The notes: generated by a model from the letters alone, not told the origin. DNA of 64,000 nt from Taudactylus pleione (GCA_031769625.1 JAUIMM010000577.1:372001-436000), one strand, 5' to 3'. Shown: positions 14,265-30,200, counted from the first letter of the stretch. Translations and numbers: made by a program.

Positions 14265-14919
14265 CCCTGCTCCCACTACCAGCACACACTACACTACCCC
14301 TAACCCTGCTCCCACTCCCCTCACACACTACACTACCCCTAACCATGCTATTGCTCCCCGCACACTACACTACGCCTAACCCTCCTCCCACTCCCCGCAC
14401 ACACTACACTACCCCTAAGCATGCTACTGCTCCCCACACACTACACTACCCCTAACCCTGCTCCCACTCCCCGCACACACTACACTACCCCTAACTCTGC
14501 TCCTGCTCCCCGCACACACTACACTACCCCTATCTCTGCTCCTGGTCCCCACACACACTACACTACCCCTAATCCTACTCCCACCCCCCGCACACACTAC
14601 ACTACCCCTAACCCTGCTCCCACTCTCCTCACACACTATACTACCCCTAACCATGCTACTGCTCCCTGCACACACTACACTACCCCTAACCATGCTACTG
14701 CTCCCCACACACTACACTAACCCTAACCCTGCTCCCACTCCCAGTACACACTACACTACAGCTAACCCTGCTCCCACTCCACTCACACACTACACTACCC
14801 CTAACCATGCTACTGCTCCCCACACACACTACACTACCCCTAACCCTCCTCCCACTCCCCGCACACACTACACTACCCCTAACCATGCTACTGCTCCCCA
14901 CACACTACACTACCCCTAA
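14265..14919 (+). repeat. 655-bp tandem duplication, first unit
   Basis: This matches 14,920-15,574 at offset 655 with few substitutions (CCCACTACCAGC here against CCCACTCCCAGC). It includes the rare unit CACTACACTACGCCTAACCC and the six-C unit CCCACCCCCCGCAC. The pair is preserved in block B copy 2 at about 29,846 and 30,501, so it predates the block B duplication. Confidence 0.8.
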
Positions 14920-15574
14920 CCCTGCTCCCACTCCCAGCACACACTACACTACCCCTAACCCTGCTCCCACTCCCCTCACACACTACACTACCCCTAACCA
15001 TGCTATTGCTCCCCGCACACTACACTACGCCTAACCCTCCTCCCACTCCCCGCACACACTACACTACCCCTAAGCATGCTACTGCTCCCCACACACTACA
15101 CTACCCCTAACCCTGCTCCCACTCCCCGCACACACTACACTACCCCTAACTCTGCTCCTGCTCCCCGCACACACTACACTACCCCTATCTCTGCTCCTGG
15201 TCCCCACACACACTACACTACCCCTAATCCTACTCCCACCCCCCGCACACACTACACTACCCCTAACCCTGCTCCCACTCTCCTCACACACTATACTACC
15301 CCTAACCATGCTACTGCTCCCTGCACACACTACACTACCCCTAACCATGCTACTGCTCCCCACACACTACACTAACCCTAACCCTGCTCCCACTCCCAGT
15401 ACACACTACACTACAGCTAACCCTGCTCCCACTCCACTCACACACTACACTACCCCTAACCATGCTACTGCTCCCCACACACACTACACTACCCCTAACC
15501 CTCCTCCCACTCCCCGCACTCACTACACTACCCCTAACCATGCTACTGCTCCCCACACACTACACTACCCCTAA
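14920..15574 (+). repeat. 655-bp tandem duplication, second unit
   Basis: This is the second member of the pair starting at 14,265. It differs by single substitutions such as CCCGCACTCACTAC near 15,518. A related but non-adjacent relative of the same segment lies at about 10,200-10,850. Confidence 0.8.
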
Positions 15575-17000
15575 ACTTGCTCCCACTCCCCTCACACACT
15601 ACACTACCCCTAACTCTGCTCCTGCTCCCCCCACACACTACACTACTACACTACCCCTAAGTCTGCTCCTGGTCCCCACACACACTGCACTACCGCTAAC
15701 CTTCCACTCCTCACACACACTACACTACCCCAAACTCTGCTCCCACTCCCCGCACACACTACACTACCCCTAACCATGCTACTGCTCCCCACACACTACA
15801 CTAACCCTAACCCTGCTCCCACTCCCCGCACACACTACACTACCCCTAACCATGCTACTGCTCCCCACACACACTACACTACCCCTAACCCTCCTCCCAC
15901 TCCCCGCACACACTACACTACCCCTAACCATGCTACTGCTCCCCACACACTACACTACCCCTAACCTTGCTCCCACTCCCCGCACACACTACACTACCCC
16001 TAACTCTGCTCCTGCTCCCCACACACACTACACTACCCCTAACTCTGCTCCTGGTCCCCACACACACTACACTACCGCTAACCTTCCACTCCTCACACAC
16101 ACTACACTACCCCTAACTCTGCTCCCACACACCGCACACACTACACTACCCCTAACTCTGCTCCCTCTCCCCTCACACACTATACTACCCCTAACCATGC
16201 TACTGCTCCCTGCACACACTACACTACCCCTAACCATGCTACTGCTCCCCACACACTACACTAACCCTAACCCTGATCCCACTCCCAGTACACACACTAC
16301 CGCTAACCCTGCTTCCACTCCACTCACACACTACACTACCCCTAACCATGCTACTGCTCCCCACACACACTACACTACCCCTAACCCTCCTCCCACTCCC
16401 CGCACACACTACACTACCCCTAACCATGCTACTGCTCCCCACACCCTACACTACCCCTAACCTTGCTCCCACTCCCCGCACACACTACACTACCCCTAAC
16501 TCTGCTCCTGGTCCCCACACACTCTTCACTACCCATAACCCTGCTGCCGCTCCCCGCTACACTACACTACCCCTAACCCAGCTCCCTCTCCCCGCACACA
16601 CTACACTACCCCTAACTCTGCTCCTGCTCCACACACACACTACACTACCCCTAACCCTGCTGCCACTCCCCGTACACACTACACTACCCCTAACCCTGCT
16701 GCCACTCCCCGCACACACTACACTACCCCTAGCCCTGCTGCCTCTCCCCGTACACACTACACTACCCCTAACCCTGCTGCCACTCCCCGCACACCCTGCA
16801 CTACCCCTAATGCAGATGCTGCTTCCCACATGCACTACATTACCCCTAACCATTCTCCCACTCCCCATACACACTACCCTACCCCTAACCATGCTCCTGC
16901 TCCCCGCACACACTTCACTAACCCTAACCCTGATCCCTCTACACGCACACACTACATTACCCTTAATCTTGATCCCACTCCCTGAAAACACTACACTACC

Positions 17001-19261
17001 CCTAACCATGCTACTGCTCCCCACACACTACACTACCCCTAACCCTGCTCCCACTCCCCTCACACACTATACTACCCCTAACCATGCTACTGCTCCCTGC
17101 ACACACTACAATACCCCTAACCCTCCTCCCACTCCCCGCACACACTACACTACCCCTAACCCTGCTCCCACTCCCAGTACACACTACACTAACCCTAACC
17201 CTGCTCCCACTCCCAGTACACACTACACTACCGCTAACCCTGCTCCCACTCCACTCACACACTACACTAACCCTAACCATGCTACTGCTCCCCACACACA
17301 CTACACTACCCCTAACCCTCCTCCCACTCCCCGCACACACTACACTACCCCTAACCATGCTACTGCTCCCCACACACTACACTACTCCTAACCTTGCTCC
17401 CACTCCCCGCACACACTACACTACCCCTAACTCTGCTCCTGCTCCCCGCACACACTACACTACCCCTAACTCTTCTCCCACTCCCCGCACACACTACACT
17501 ACCCCTAACTCTGCTCCCTCTCCCCACACGCATTACACTACCCCTAAGCCTGCTGCCGCTCCCCGCACACTCTACACTACCCATAACTCTGCTCCTGCTC
17601 CACACACACACTACACTACCCCTAACCCTGCTTCCATTCCCCGTACACACTACACTACCCCTAACCCTGCTTCCGCTCCATGCGCACATTACACTACCCC
17701 TAACTCTGCTCCTGGTCCCCACACACACTACACTACCGCTAACCTTCCACTCCCCACACACACTACACTACCCCTAACTCTGCTCCCACTCCCCGCTACA
17801 CTACACTACCCCTAACCCAGCTCCCTCTCCCCGCACACACTACACTACCCCTAACTCTGCTCCTGCTCCCCGCTCACACTACACTACCCCTAACTCTGCA
17901 CTGGTCCCCACACGCACTACACTACCCCTAACCCTGCTACCGCTCCCCGCACACTCTACACTACCCCTAACTCTGCTCCTGCTCCACGTACACACTACAC
18001 TACCCCTAACCCTGCTGCCACTCCCCGCACACACTACACTACCCCTAGCCCTGCTGCCTCTCCCCGTACACACTACACTACCCCTAACCCTGCTGCCACT
18101 CCCCGTACACACTACTCTACCCCTAACCCTGCTGCCACTCCCCGCACACACTACACTACCCCTAGCCCTGCTGCCTCTCCCCGTACACACTACACTACCC
18201 CTAACCCTGCTGCCACTCCCCGCACACCCTGCTCTACCCCTAATGCAGATGCTGCTTCCCACATGCACTACATTACCCCTAACCATTCTCCCACTCCCCA
18301 TACACACTACCCTACCCCTAACCATGCTCCTGCTCCCCGCACACACTTCACTAACCCTAACCCTGATCCCTCTACACGCACACACTACATTACCCTTAAT
18401 CTTGATCCCACTCCCAGAAAACACTACACTACCCCTAACACTTTTGCCGTTCCCCGCACACACTACACTACCCCTAACCCTGCTCCCACTCCCCTCACAC
18501 ACTATACTACCCCTAACCATGCTACTGCTCCCTGCACACACTATACTACCCCTAACCATGCTACTGCTCCCCACACACTACACTAACCCTAACCATGCTA
18601 CTGCTCCCCACACACTACACTAACCCTAACCCTGCTCCCACTCCCACTACACACTACACTACCGCTAACCCTGCTCCCACTCCACTCACACACTACACTA
18701 CCCCTAACCATGCTACTGCTCCCCATACACTCTACACTACCCCTAACCCTCCTCCCACTCCCCGCACACACTACACTACCCCTAACCATGCTACTGCTCC
18801 CCACACACTCCACTACCCCTAACCCTGCTCCCACTCCCCGCACACACTACACTACCGCTAACTCTGCTCCTGCTCCCCGCACACACTACACTACCCCTAA
18901 CTCTGCTCCTGGTCCCCACACACACTACACTACCCCTAACCCTGCTCCCACTCCCCACACACACTACACTACCCCTAACCCTGCTCCCGCTCCCCGCACA
19001 CACTACACTACCCCTAACTGTGCTCCTGCTCCCCACACACACTACACTACCCCTAATCCTACTCCCACCCCCCGCACACACTATACTACCCCTAACCATG
19101 CTACTGCTCCCTGCACACACTACACTACCCCTAACCATGCTACTGCTCCCCACACACTACTCTAACCCTAACCCTGCTCCCACTCCCCGCACACCCTACA
19201 CTACCCCTAACCATGCTACTGCTCCCCACACACACTACACTACCCCTAACCCTCCTCCCAC
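17001..19261 (+). repeat. Satellite segment between the two block B copies
   Basis: The first part matches about 11,560-13,100 at offset 5,449, falling to 5,217 after loss of about 232 bp (close to six units). Later sequence near 18,000-18,240 contains an additional GCTGCCTCTCCCCGTACAC pair not present in the relatives. The segment ends in a doubled CCTCCTCCCACTCCCTGC unit near 19,250-19,310, at the junction with block B copy 2. Only satellite units are present. Confidence 0.7.
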
Positions 19262-21905
19262 TCCCTGCACACACTACACTACCCCTAACCCTCCTCCCAC
19301 TCCCTGCACACACTACACTACCCCTAACCCTGCTCCCACTCCACTCACACACTACACTACCCCTAGCCCTGCTCCCACTCCCCGCACACACTACACTACC
19401 CATAACTCTGCTACTGCTCCCCACACACTACACTACCCCTAACCCTCTTCCCATTCCCCGCACACACTACACTACCCCTAACCATGCTACTGCTCCCCAC
19501 ACACTACACTACCCCTAACCCTTCTCCCACTCCCCGCACACACTACACTACTCCTCACTCTGCTCCTGCTCCCCGAACACACTACACTACCCCTAACTCT
19601 GCTCCTGGTCCCCACACACACTAAACTACCCCTAACTCTGCTCCCACTCCCCGCACACACTACACTACCCCTAACCCACCTCCCTCTCCCCGCACACACT
19701 ACACTACCCCTAACTCTGCTCCTGTTCCCCGCACACACTACACTACCCATAACTCTGCTCCTGGTCCCCACACACACTACACTACCCCTAACCCTGCTGC
19801 CACTCCCCGCACACACTACACTACCCCTAACCCTGTTGCCAATCCCCGCACACCCTGCACTACCCGTAATGCTGATGCTGCTTCCCACATGCTCTACATT
19901 ACCCCTAACCCTGCTCCCACTCCCCATACACACTACTCTACCCCTAACCATGCTCCTGCTCCCCTCACACAATACACTACCCCTATCCCTGATCCCACTC
20001 CCCGCACACACTACACTAACCCTAACCCTGATCACTCTCCCCGCACACACTATATTACCCCTAACCTTGATCCCACTCCCCGCAAGCACTACACTACCCC
20101 TAACCCTCCTCCCACTCCCCGCACACACTACACTACCCCTAACCATGCTACTGCTCCCCACACACAACACTACCCCAAAACCTGCTCCCACTCCCCTCAC
20201 ACACTACACTACCCCTAACCCTGCTCCCACTCCACTCAAACACTACACTACCCCTAACCCTGCTACTGCTCCCTGCACACACTACACTACTCCTAACCAT
20301 GCTATTGCTCCCCACACACTACACTACCCCTAACCCTGCTCCTGCTCCCCTCACACAATACACTACCCCTAACTCTGCTCCTGCTCCCCACACACACTAC
20401 ACTACCCCTAATCCTACTCCCACCCCCCGTACAGACTACACTACCCCTAACCCTGTTCCCACTCCCCTCACACACTATACTACCCCTAACCATGCTATTG
20501 CTCCCTGCACACACTACACTACCCCTAACCATGCTACTGCTCCCTGTACACACTACACTACCCCTAACCATGCTACTGCTCCCCACACACTACACTAACC
20601 CTAAGCCTGCTCCCACTCCCAGTACACACTACACTACCCCTAACCCTGCTCCCACTCCACTCACACACTACACTACCCCTAACCATGCTACTGCTCCCCA
20701 CACACACTACACTACCCCTAACCCTCCTCCCACTACCCGCACACACTACACTACCCCTATCCATGCTACTGCTCCCCACACACTACACTACCCCTAACCT
20801 TGCTCCCACTCCCCGCACACACTACACTACCCCTAACTCTGCTCCTGCTCCCCGCACACACTATACTACCCCTAACTCTGCTCCTGGTCCCCACACACAC
20901 TACACTACCGCTAACCTTCCACTCCCCACACACACTACACTACCAATAAATCTGCTCCCACTCCCTGCACACATTACACTACCCCTAACCCTGCTCCCGC
21001 TCCCCGTACACACTACACTACCCCTAACTCTTCTCCACTCCCCGCACACACTACACTACCCCTAACCCTGCTCCCTCTCCCCGCACACACTACACTACCC
21101 CTAACTCTGCACTGGTCCCCACACGCACTACACTACCCCTAAGCCTGCTGCCGCTCCCCGCACACTCTACACTACCCCTAACTCTGCTCCTGCTCCACAC
21201 ACACACTACACACACTACCCCTAACCCTGCTTCCATTCCCCGTACACACTACACTACCCCTAACCCTGCTTCCGCTCCATGCGCACATTACACTACCCCT
21301 AACTCTGCTCCTGGTCCCCACACACACTACACTACCGCTAACCTTCCACGCCCCACCCACACTACACTACCCCTAACTCTGCTCCCACTCCCCGCACACA
21401 CTACACTACCCCTAACCCTGCTCCCGCTCCCCGCACACACTACACTACCCATAACCCTGCTGCCGCTTCCCGCTACACTACACTACCCCTAACCCAGCTC
21501 CCCCTCCCCGCGCACACTACACTACCCCTAACTCTGCTCCTGCTCCCCGCACACACTACACTACCCCTAAGTCTGCACTGGTCCCCACACGCACTACACT
21601 ACCCCTAAGCCTGCTGCCGTTACCTGCACACTCTACACTACCCCTAACTCTGCTCCTGCTCCACACACACACTACACTACCCCTAACCCTGCTTCCACTC
21701 CCCGTACACACTACACTACCCCAAACCCTGCACTTCTCCCCGCACACTCTACACTACCCCTAACTCTGCTCCTGCTCCACACACAATACATTATCCCTAA
21801 CCTTGATCCCAATCCCCGCAAACACTACACTACCCCTAACCCACCTCCCACTCCCCGCACACACTACACTACCCCTAACCCTGCTACCGCTTCCTGCACA
21901 CACTA

Positions 21906-24900
21906 CACTACCCCTAACTCTGCTCTTGCTCCCCGCACACACTACACTACCCCTATCCATGCTACTGCTCCCCACACACTACACTACCCCTAACCCTCTT
22001 CCCACTCCCCGCACACACTACACTACCCCTAACCATGCTACTGCTCCCCACACACTACACTACCCCTAACCCTGCTCCCCCTCCTCGCACACCCTACACT
22101 ACCCCTAATGCTGATGGCGCTCCCCACACACTACACTACCCCTAACCCTCCTCCCACTCCCCGCACACACTACACTACCCCTAACCATGCTACTGCTCCC
22201 CACACACACTACACTACCCCTAACCATGCTCCTGCTCCCCGCACACACTACACTACTCCTAACCCTGCTCCCACTCCCAGCACACACTACACTACCCCTA
22301 ACCATGCTACTGCTCCCCACACACTACACTACCCCTAACCCTCCTCCCACTCCCCGCACACACTACACTACCCCTAACCCGGCTCCCACTCCCAGCACAC
22401 ACTACACTACCCCTAACTCTGCTCCTGGTCCCCACACACATTACACTACCCCTAACTCTGCTATCACTCCCCGCACACACTTCACTACCCCTAACTCTGC
22501 TCCAACTCCCCGCACACACTACACTACCCCTAACTCTGCTCCTGGTCCCCACACACACAACACTACCCCTAACCCTGCTCCCATTCCCGCACACACTACA
22601 CTACCCCTAACTCTGCTCCTGGTCCCCACACACACTACACTACCACTAACCCTTCTCCCACTCCCCCCACACACTACTCTACCCATAACCCTGCTGCCGC
22701 TCCCCGCTACATTACACTACCCTTAACCCAGCTCCCTCTCCCCGCACACACTACACTACCCCTAACTCTGCTCCTGCTCCCCGCACACACTACACTACCC
22801 ATTACTCTGCTCATGCTCCCCGCACACACTACACTACCCCTAACTCTGCTCCTGCTCCAAACACACACTACACTACCCCTAACTCTGCTCCTGCTCCACA
22901 CACACATTACACTACCCCTAACCCTGCTGCCACTCGCCGTACACACTACACTACCCCTAACCCTGCTGCCGCTCCCCGCACACACTACTCTACCCCTTAC
23001 CCTGCTCCCACAACCCACACACTACACTACCCCTAACCCTGTTGCCACTCCACGTACACACTACACTCCCCTAGCCCTGCTGCCACTCCCCGCACACCCT
23101 GCACTACCCCTAATGCTGATGCTGCTTCCCACATGCCTGACATTACCTCTAACCCTGCTCCCACTCCCCATACACACTTCCCTACCGCTAACCATGCTCC
23201 TGCGCCCCGCACACAATACACTACCCCTAATCCTGCTTTCGCTCCCCGCACACACTTCACTAACCCTAACCCTGATCCCTCTCCCCGCACACACTTCATT
23301 ACCCCTAACCTTGATCCCACTCTCCACAAAAACTACACTACCCCTAACACTGTTGCCGTTCCCCGCACACACTACATTACCCCTAACCCTGCTCCCACTC
23401 CCCATACACACTACCCTACCCCTAACCATGCTCTTGCTCCCCGCACACAATACACTACCCCTAATCCTGCTGTCGCTCCCCGCACACACTTCACTAACCC
23501 TAACCCTGATCACTCTCCCCGCACACACTACATTACCCCTACCCTTGATCCCACTCCCCGCAAACCCTACACTACCCCTAACCCTCCTCCCACTCCCCGC
23601 ACGCACTACACTACCCCTAACCATGCTACTGCTCCCCACACACTACACTACCCCTAAACCTGCTCCCACTCCCCTCACACACTACACTACCCCTAACCAT
23701 GCCACTGCTCCCCAAACAGTACACTACCCCTAAACCTGCTCCCACTCCCCTCACACACTACACTACCCCTAACCATGCTACTGCTCCCCAAACACTACAC
23801 TACCCCTAAACGTGCTCCCACTCCCCTCACACACTACCCTACCCCTAACCCTGCTCCCACTCCACTCACACACTACACTACCCCTAACCCTGCTCCTGCT
23901 CCCTGCACACACTACACTACTCCTAACCCTGCTCCCGCTCCCCGCACACACTACACTACCCCTAACTCTGCTCCTGCTCCCCACACACACTACACTACCC
24001 CTAATCCTACTCCCAATCCCCTCACACACTACACTACCCCTAACCCTGCTCCCACTCCCCTCACACACTATACTACCACTAACCATGCTACTGCTCCCTG
24101 CACATACTACACTATCCCTAACCATGCTACTGCTCCCTGCACACACTACACTACCCCTAACCATGCTACTGCTCCCTGCACACACTACACTACCCCTAAC
24201 CATGCTACTGCTCCCCACACACTACTCTAACCCTTACCCTGCTCCTACTCCCAGTACACACTTCACTACCCCTAACCCTGCTCCCACTCCACTCACACAC
24301 TACACTACCCCTAACCATGCTACTGCTCCCCACACACACAACACTACCCCTAACTCTGCTCCTGGTCCCCACACACACTACACTACCGCTAACCTTCCAC
24401 TCCCCACACACACTACACTACCCCTAACTCTGCTCCCACTCCCCGCACACACTACACTACCCCTAACCCTGCTCCAGCTCCCCGCTACACTACACTACCC
24501 CTAACCCAACTCCCTCTCCCCGCACACACTACACTACCCCTAACTCTGCTCCTGCTCCCTGCACACACTACACTACCCCTAACTCTGCACTGGTCCTCAC
24601 ACGCACTACACTACCCCTAACCCTGCTGCCGCTCCCCGCACACTCTACACTACCCCTAACTCTGCTCCTGCTCCACACACACACTACACTACCCCTAACC
24701 CTGCTGCCACTCCCCGTACACACTACAATACCCCTAACCCTGCTGCCACTCCCCGCACACACTACACTACCCCTAGCCCTGCTGCCTCTCCCCGTACACA
24801 CTACACTACCCCTAACCCTGCTGCCACTGCCCGCACACCCTGCACTTCCCCTAATGCTGATGCTGCTTCCCACATGCACTACATTACCCCTAACCCTGCT

Positions 24901-25242
24901 CCCACTCCCCATACACACTACCCTACCCCTAACCATGCTCCTGCTCCCCGCACACACTTCACTAACCCTAACCCAGATCCCTCTACACGCACACACTACA
25001 TTACCCCTAAACTTGATCCCACTCCCTGAAAACACTACACTACCCCTAACTCTTTCGCCATTCCCCGCACACACTACACTACCCCTAACCCTGCTCCCAC
25101 TCCCCTCACACACTACCCCTAACCATGCTACTGCTCCCCACACACTACACTACCCCTAACCCTGCTCCCACTCCCAGCACACACTACACTACCCCTAACC
25201 CTGCTCCCAGTCCCCTCACACACTACACTACCCCTAACCATG
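21906..25242 (+). repeat. Block A copy 3
   Basis: This copy lies inside block B copy 2 and matches copy 2 at a constant offset of 14,962. It carries the same 79-bp loss. A private substitution is GATGGCGCTCC near 22,115, where the other three copies read GATGGTGCTCC. Confidence 0.85.
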
Positions 25243-26017
25243 CTATTGCTCCCCGCACACTACACTTCGCCTAACCCTCCTCCCACTCCCCGCACACACT
25301 ACACTACCCCTAAGCATGCTACTGCTCCCCACACACTACACTACCCCTAACCCTGCTCCCACTCCCCGCACACACTACACTACCCCTAACTCTGCTCCTG
25401 CTCCCCGCACACACTACACTACCCCTATCTCTGCTCCTGGTCCCCACACACACTACACTACCCCTAATCCTACTCCCACCCCCCGCACACACTACACTAC
25501 CCCTAACCCTGCTCCCACTCTCCTCACACACTATACTACCCCTAACCATGCTACTGCTCCCTGCACACACTACACTACCCCTAACCATGCTACTGCTCCC
25601 CACACACTACACTAACCCTAACCCTGCTCCCACTCCCAGTACACACTACACTACAGCTAACCCTGCTCCCACTCCACTCACACACTACACTACCCCTAAC
25701 CATGCTACTGCTCCCCACACACACTACACTACCCCTAACCCTCCTCCCACTCCCCGCACACACTACACTACCCCTAACCATGCTACTGCTCCCCACACAC
25801 TACACTACCCCTAAACTTGCTCCCACTCCCCTCACACACTACACTACCCCTAACTCTGCTCCTGCTCCCCCCACACACTACACTACTACACTACCCCTAA
25901 GTCTGCTCCTGGTCCCCACACACACTGCACTACCGCTAACCTTCCACTCCTCACACACACTACACTACCCCAAACTCTGCTCCCACTCCCCGCACACACT
26001 ACACTACCCCTAACCAT

Positions 26018-27256
26018 GCTACTGCTCCCCACACACTACACTAACCCTAACCCTGCTCCCACTCCCCGCACACACTACACTACCCCTAACCATGCTACTG
26101 CTCCCCACACACACTACACTACCCCTAACCCTCCTCCCACTCCCCGCACACACTACACTTCCCCTAACCCTGCTGCCACTCCCCGTACACACTACACTAC
26201 CCCTAACCCTGCTGCCACTCCCCGCACACACTACACTACCCCTAGCCCTGCTGCCTCTCCCCGTACACACTACACTACCCCTAACCCTGCTGCCACTCCC
26301 CGCACACCCTGCACTACCCCTAATGCAGATGCTGCTTCCCACATGCACTACATTACCCCTAACCATTCTCCCACTCCCCATACACACTACCCTACCCCTA
26401 ACCATGCTCCTGCTCCCCGCACACACTTCACTAACCCTAACCCTGATCCCTCTACACGCACACACTACATTACCCTTAATCTTGATCCCACTCCCTGAAA
26501 ACACTACACTACCCCTAACCATGCTACTGCTCCCCACACACTACACTACCCCTAACCCTGCTCCCACTCCCCTCACACACTATACTACCCCTAACCATGC
26601 TACTGCTCCCTGCACACACTACACTAACCCTAACCATGCTACTGCTCCCCACACACTACACTAACCCTAACCCTGCTCCCACTCCCCGCACACACTACAC
26701 TACCCCTAACCATGCTACTGCTCCCCACACACACTACACTACCCCTAACCCTCCTCCCACTCCCCGCACACACTACACTTCCCCTAACCCTGCTGCCACT
26801 CCCCGTACACACTACACTACCCCTAACCCTGCTGCCACTCCCCGCACACACTACACTACCCCTAGCCCTGCTGCCTCTCCCCGTACACACTACACTACCC
26901 CTAACCCTGCTGCCACTCCCGCACACCCTGCACTACCCCTAATGCAGATGCTGCTTCCCACATGCACTACATTACCCCTAACCATTCTCCCACTCCCCAT
27001 ACACACTACCCTACCCCTAACCATGCTCCTGCTCCCCGCACACACTTCACTAACCCTAACCCTGATCCCTCTACACGCACACACTACATTACCCTTAATC
27101 TTGATCCCACTCCCTGAAAACACTACACTACCCCTAACCATGCTACTGCTCCCCACACACTACACTACCCCTAACCCTGCTCCCACTCCCCTCACACACT
27201 ATACTACCCCTAACCATGCTACTGCTCCCTGCACACACTACAATACCCCTAACCCT
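26018..27256 (+). repeat. 620-bp tandem duplication private to block B copy 2
   Basis: Sequence from about 26,018 is repeated from about 26,638 at offset 620 (619 after a single-C loss at 26,918). The corresponding locus in block B copy 1 (about 11,056-11,676) has only one copy. This insertion accounts for the change of the block B offset from 14,962 to about 15,581. It therefore arose after the block B duplication, unless copy 1 lost a unit. Confidence 0.85.
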
Positions 27257-30200
27257 CCTCCCACTCCCCGCACACACTACACTACCCCTAACCCTGCTCC
27301 CACTCCCAGTACACACTACACTAACCCTAACCCTGCTCCCACTCCCAGTACACACTACACTACCGCTAACCCTGCTCCCACTCCACTCACACACTACACT
27401 ACCCCTAACCATGCTACTGCTCCCCACACACACTACACTACCCCTAACCCTCCTCCCACTCCCCGCACACACTACACTACCCCTAACCATGCTACTGCTC
27501 CCCACACACTACACTACTCCTAACCTTGCTCCCACTCCCCGCACACACTACACTACCCTAACTCTGCTCCTGCTCCCCGCACACACTACACTACCCCTAA
27601 CTCTTCTCCCACTCCCCGCACACACTACACTACCCCTAACCCTGCTCCCTCTCCCTGCACACACTACACTACCCCTAATCCTCCTCCCACTCCCCGCACA
27701 CACTACACTACCCCTAACCATGCTACTGCTCCCCACACACTACACTACTCCTAACCTTGCTCCCACTCCCCGCACACACTACACTACCCCTAACTCTGCT
27801 CCTTCTCCCCGCACACACTACACTACCCCTAACTCTTCTCCCACTCCCCGCACACACTACACTACCCCTAACTCTGCTCCCTCTCCCCACACGCATTACA
27901 CTACCCCTAAGCCTGCTGCCGCTCCCCGCACACTCTACACTACCCCTAACTCTGCTCCTGCTCCACACACACACTACACTACCCCTAACCCTGCTTCCAT
28001 TCCCCGTACACACTACACTACCCCTAACCCTGCTTCCGCTCCATGCGCACATTACACTACCCCTAACTCTGCTCCTAGTCCCCCACACACACTACACTAC
28101 CGCTAACCTTCCACTCCCCACACACACTACACTACCCCTAACTCTGCTCCCACTCCCCGCTACACTACACTACCCCTAACCCAGCTCCCTCTCCCCGCAC
28201 ACACTACACTACCCCTAACTCTGCTCCTGCTCCCCGCTCACACTACACTACCCCTAACTCTGCACTGGTCCCCACACGCACTACACTACCCCTAACCCTG
28301 CTGCCGCTCCCCGCACACTCTACACTACCCCTAACTCTGCTCCTGCTCCACGTACACACTACACTACCCCTAACCCTGCTGCCACTCCCCGCACACACTA
28401 CACTACCCCTAGCCCTGCTGCCTCTCCCCGTACACACTACACTACCCCTAACCCTGCTGCCACTCCCCGCACACCCTGCTCTACCCCTAATGCAGATGCT
28501 GCTTCCCACATGCACTACATTACCCCTAACCATTCTCCCACTCCCCATACACACTACCCTACCCCTAACCATACTCCTGCTCCCCGCACACACCTTCACT
28601 AACCCTAACCCTGATCCCTCTACACGCACACACTACATTACCCTTAATCTTGATCCCACTCCCAGAAAACACTACACTACCCCTAACACTGCTCCCACTC
28701 CCCGCACACACTACACTACCCCTAACCCTGCTCCAGCTCCCGCTACACTACACTACCCCTAACCCAACTCCCTCTCCCCGCACACACTACACTACCCCTA
28801 ACTCTGCTCCTGCTCCCTGCACACTCTACACTACCCCTAACTCTGCTCCTGCTCCACGTACACACTACACTACCCCTAACCCTGCTGCCACTCCCCGCAC
28901 ACACTACACTACCCCTAGCCCTGCTGCCTCTCCCCGTACACACTACACTACCCCTAACCCTGCTGCCACTCCCGCACACCCTGCTCTACCCCTAATGCAG
29001 ATGCTGCTTCCCACATGCACTACATTACCCCTAACCATTCTCCCACTCCCCCATACACACTACCCTACCCCTAACCATGCTCCTGCTCCCCGCACACACT
29101 TCACTAACCCTAACCCTGATCCCTCTACACGCACACACTACATTACCCTTAATCTTGATCCCACTCCCAGAAAACACTACACTACCCCTAACACTGCTCC
29201 CACTCCCCGCACACACTACACTACCCCTAACCCTGCTCCAGCTCCCCGCTACACTACACTACCCCTAACCCAACTCCCTCTCCCCGCACACACTACACTA
29301 CCCCTAACTCTGCTCCTGCTCCCTGCACACACTACACTACCCCTAACTCTGCACTGGTCCTCACACGCACTACACTACCCCTAACCCTGCTGCTGCTCCC
29401 CGCACACTCTACACTACCCCTAACTCTGCTCCTGCTCCACACACACACTACACTACCCCTAACCCTGCTGCCACTCCCCGTACACACTACAATACCCCTA
29501 ACCCTGCTGCCACTCCCCGCACACACTACACTACCCCTAGCCCTGCTGCCTCTCCCCGTACACACTACACTACCCCTAACCCTGCTGCCACTGCCCGCAC
29601 ACCCTGCACTTCCCCTAATGCTGATGCTGCTTCCCACATGCACTACATTACCCCTAACCCTGCTCCCACTCCCCATACACACTACCCTACCCCTAACCAT
29701 GCTCCTGCTCCCCGCACACACTTCACTAACCCTAACCCAGATCCCTCTACACGCACACACTACACTACCCCTAACCCTGCTCCCACACCCCTCACACACT
29801 ACCCCTAACCATGCTACTGCTCCCCACACACTACACTACCCCTAACCCTGCTCCCACTACCAGCACACACTACACTACCCCTAACCCTGCTCCCACTCCC
29901 CTCACACACTACACTACCCCTAACCATGCTATTGCTCCCCGCACACTACACTACGCCTAACCCTCCTCCCACTCCCCGCACACACTACACTACCCCTAAG
30001 CATGCTACTGCTCCCCACACACTACACTACCCCTAACCCTGCTCCCACTCCCCGCACACACTACACTACCCCTAACTCTGCTCCTGCTCCCCGCACACAC
30101 TACACTACCCCTATCTCTGCTCCTGGTCCCCACACACACTACACTACCCCTAATCCTACTCCCACCCCCCGCACACACTACACTACCCCTAACCCTGCTC

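Larger units (their letters stand above)
4300..17000 (+). repeat. Block B copy 1 (large segmental duplication)
   Basis: From about 4,300 the sequence matches 19,262 onward at offset 14,963/14,962 as far as about 11,575, and then at offset about 15,581 to about 17,000. The step in offset is an extra 620-bp tandem duplication present only in the second copy. Many private unit variants are shared in the same order, for example CACCAATAAATCTGCT-like units near 5,980, CACGCCCCACCCACAC near 6,385, and TTATCCCTAACC near 6,829. The block contains block A copy 2. Confidence 0.88.
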
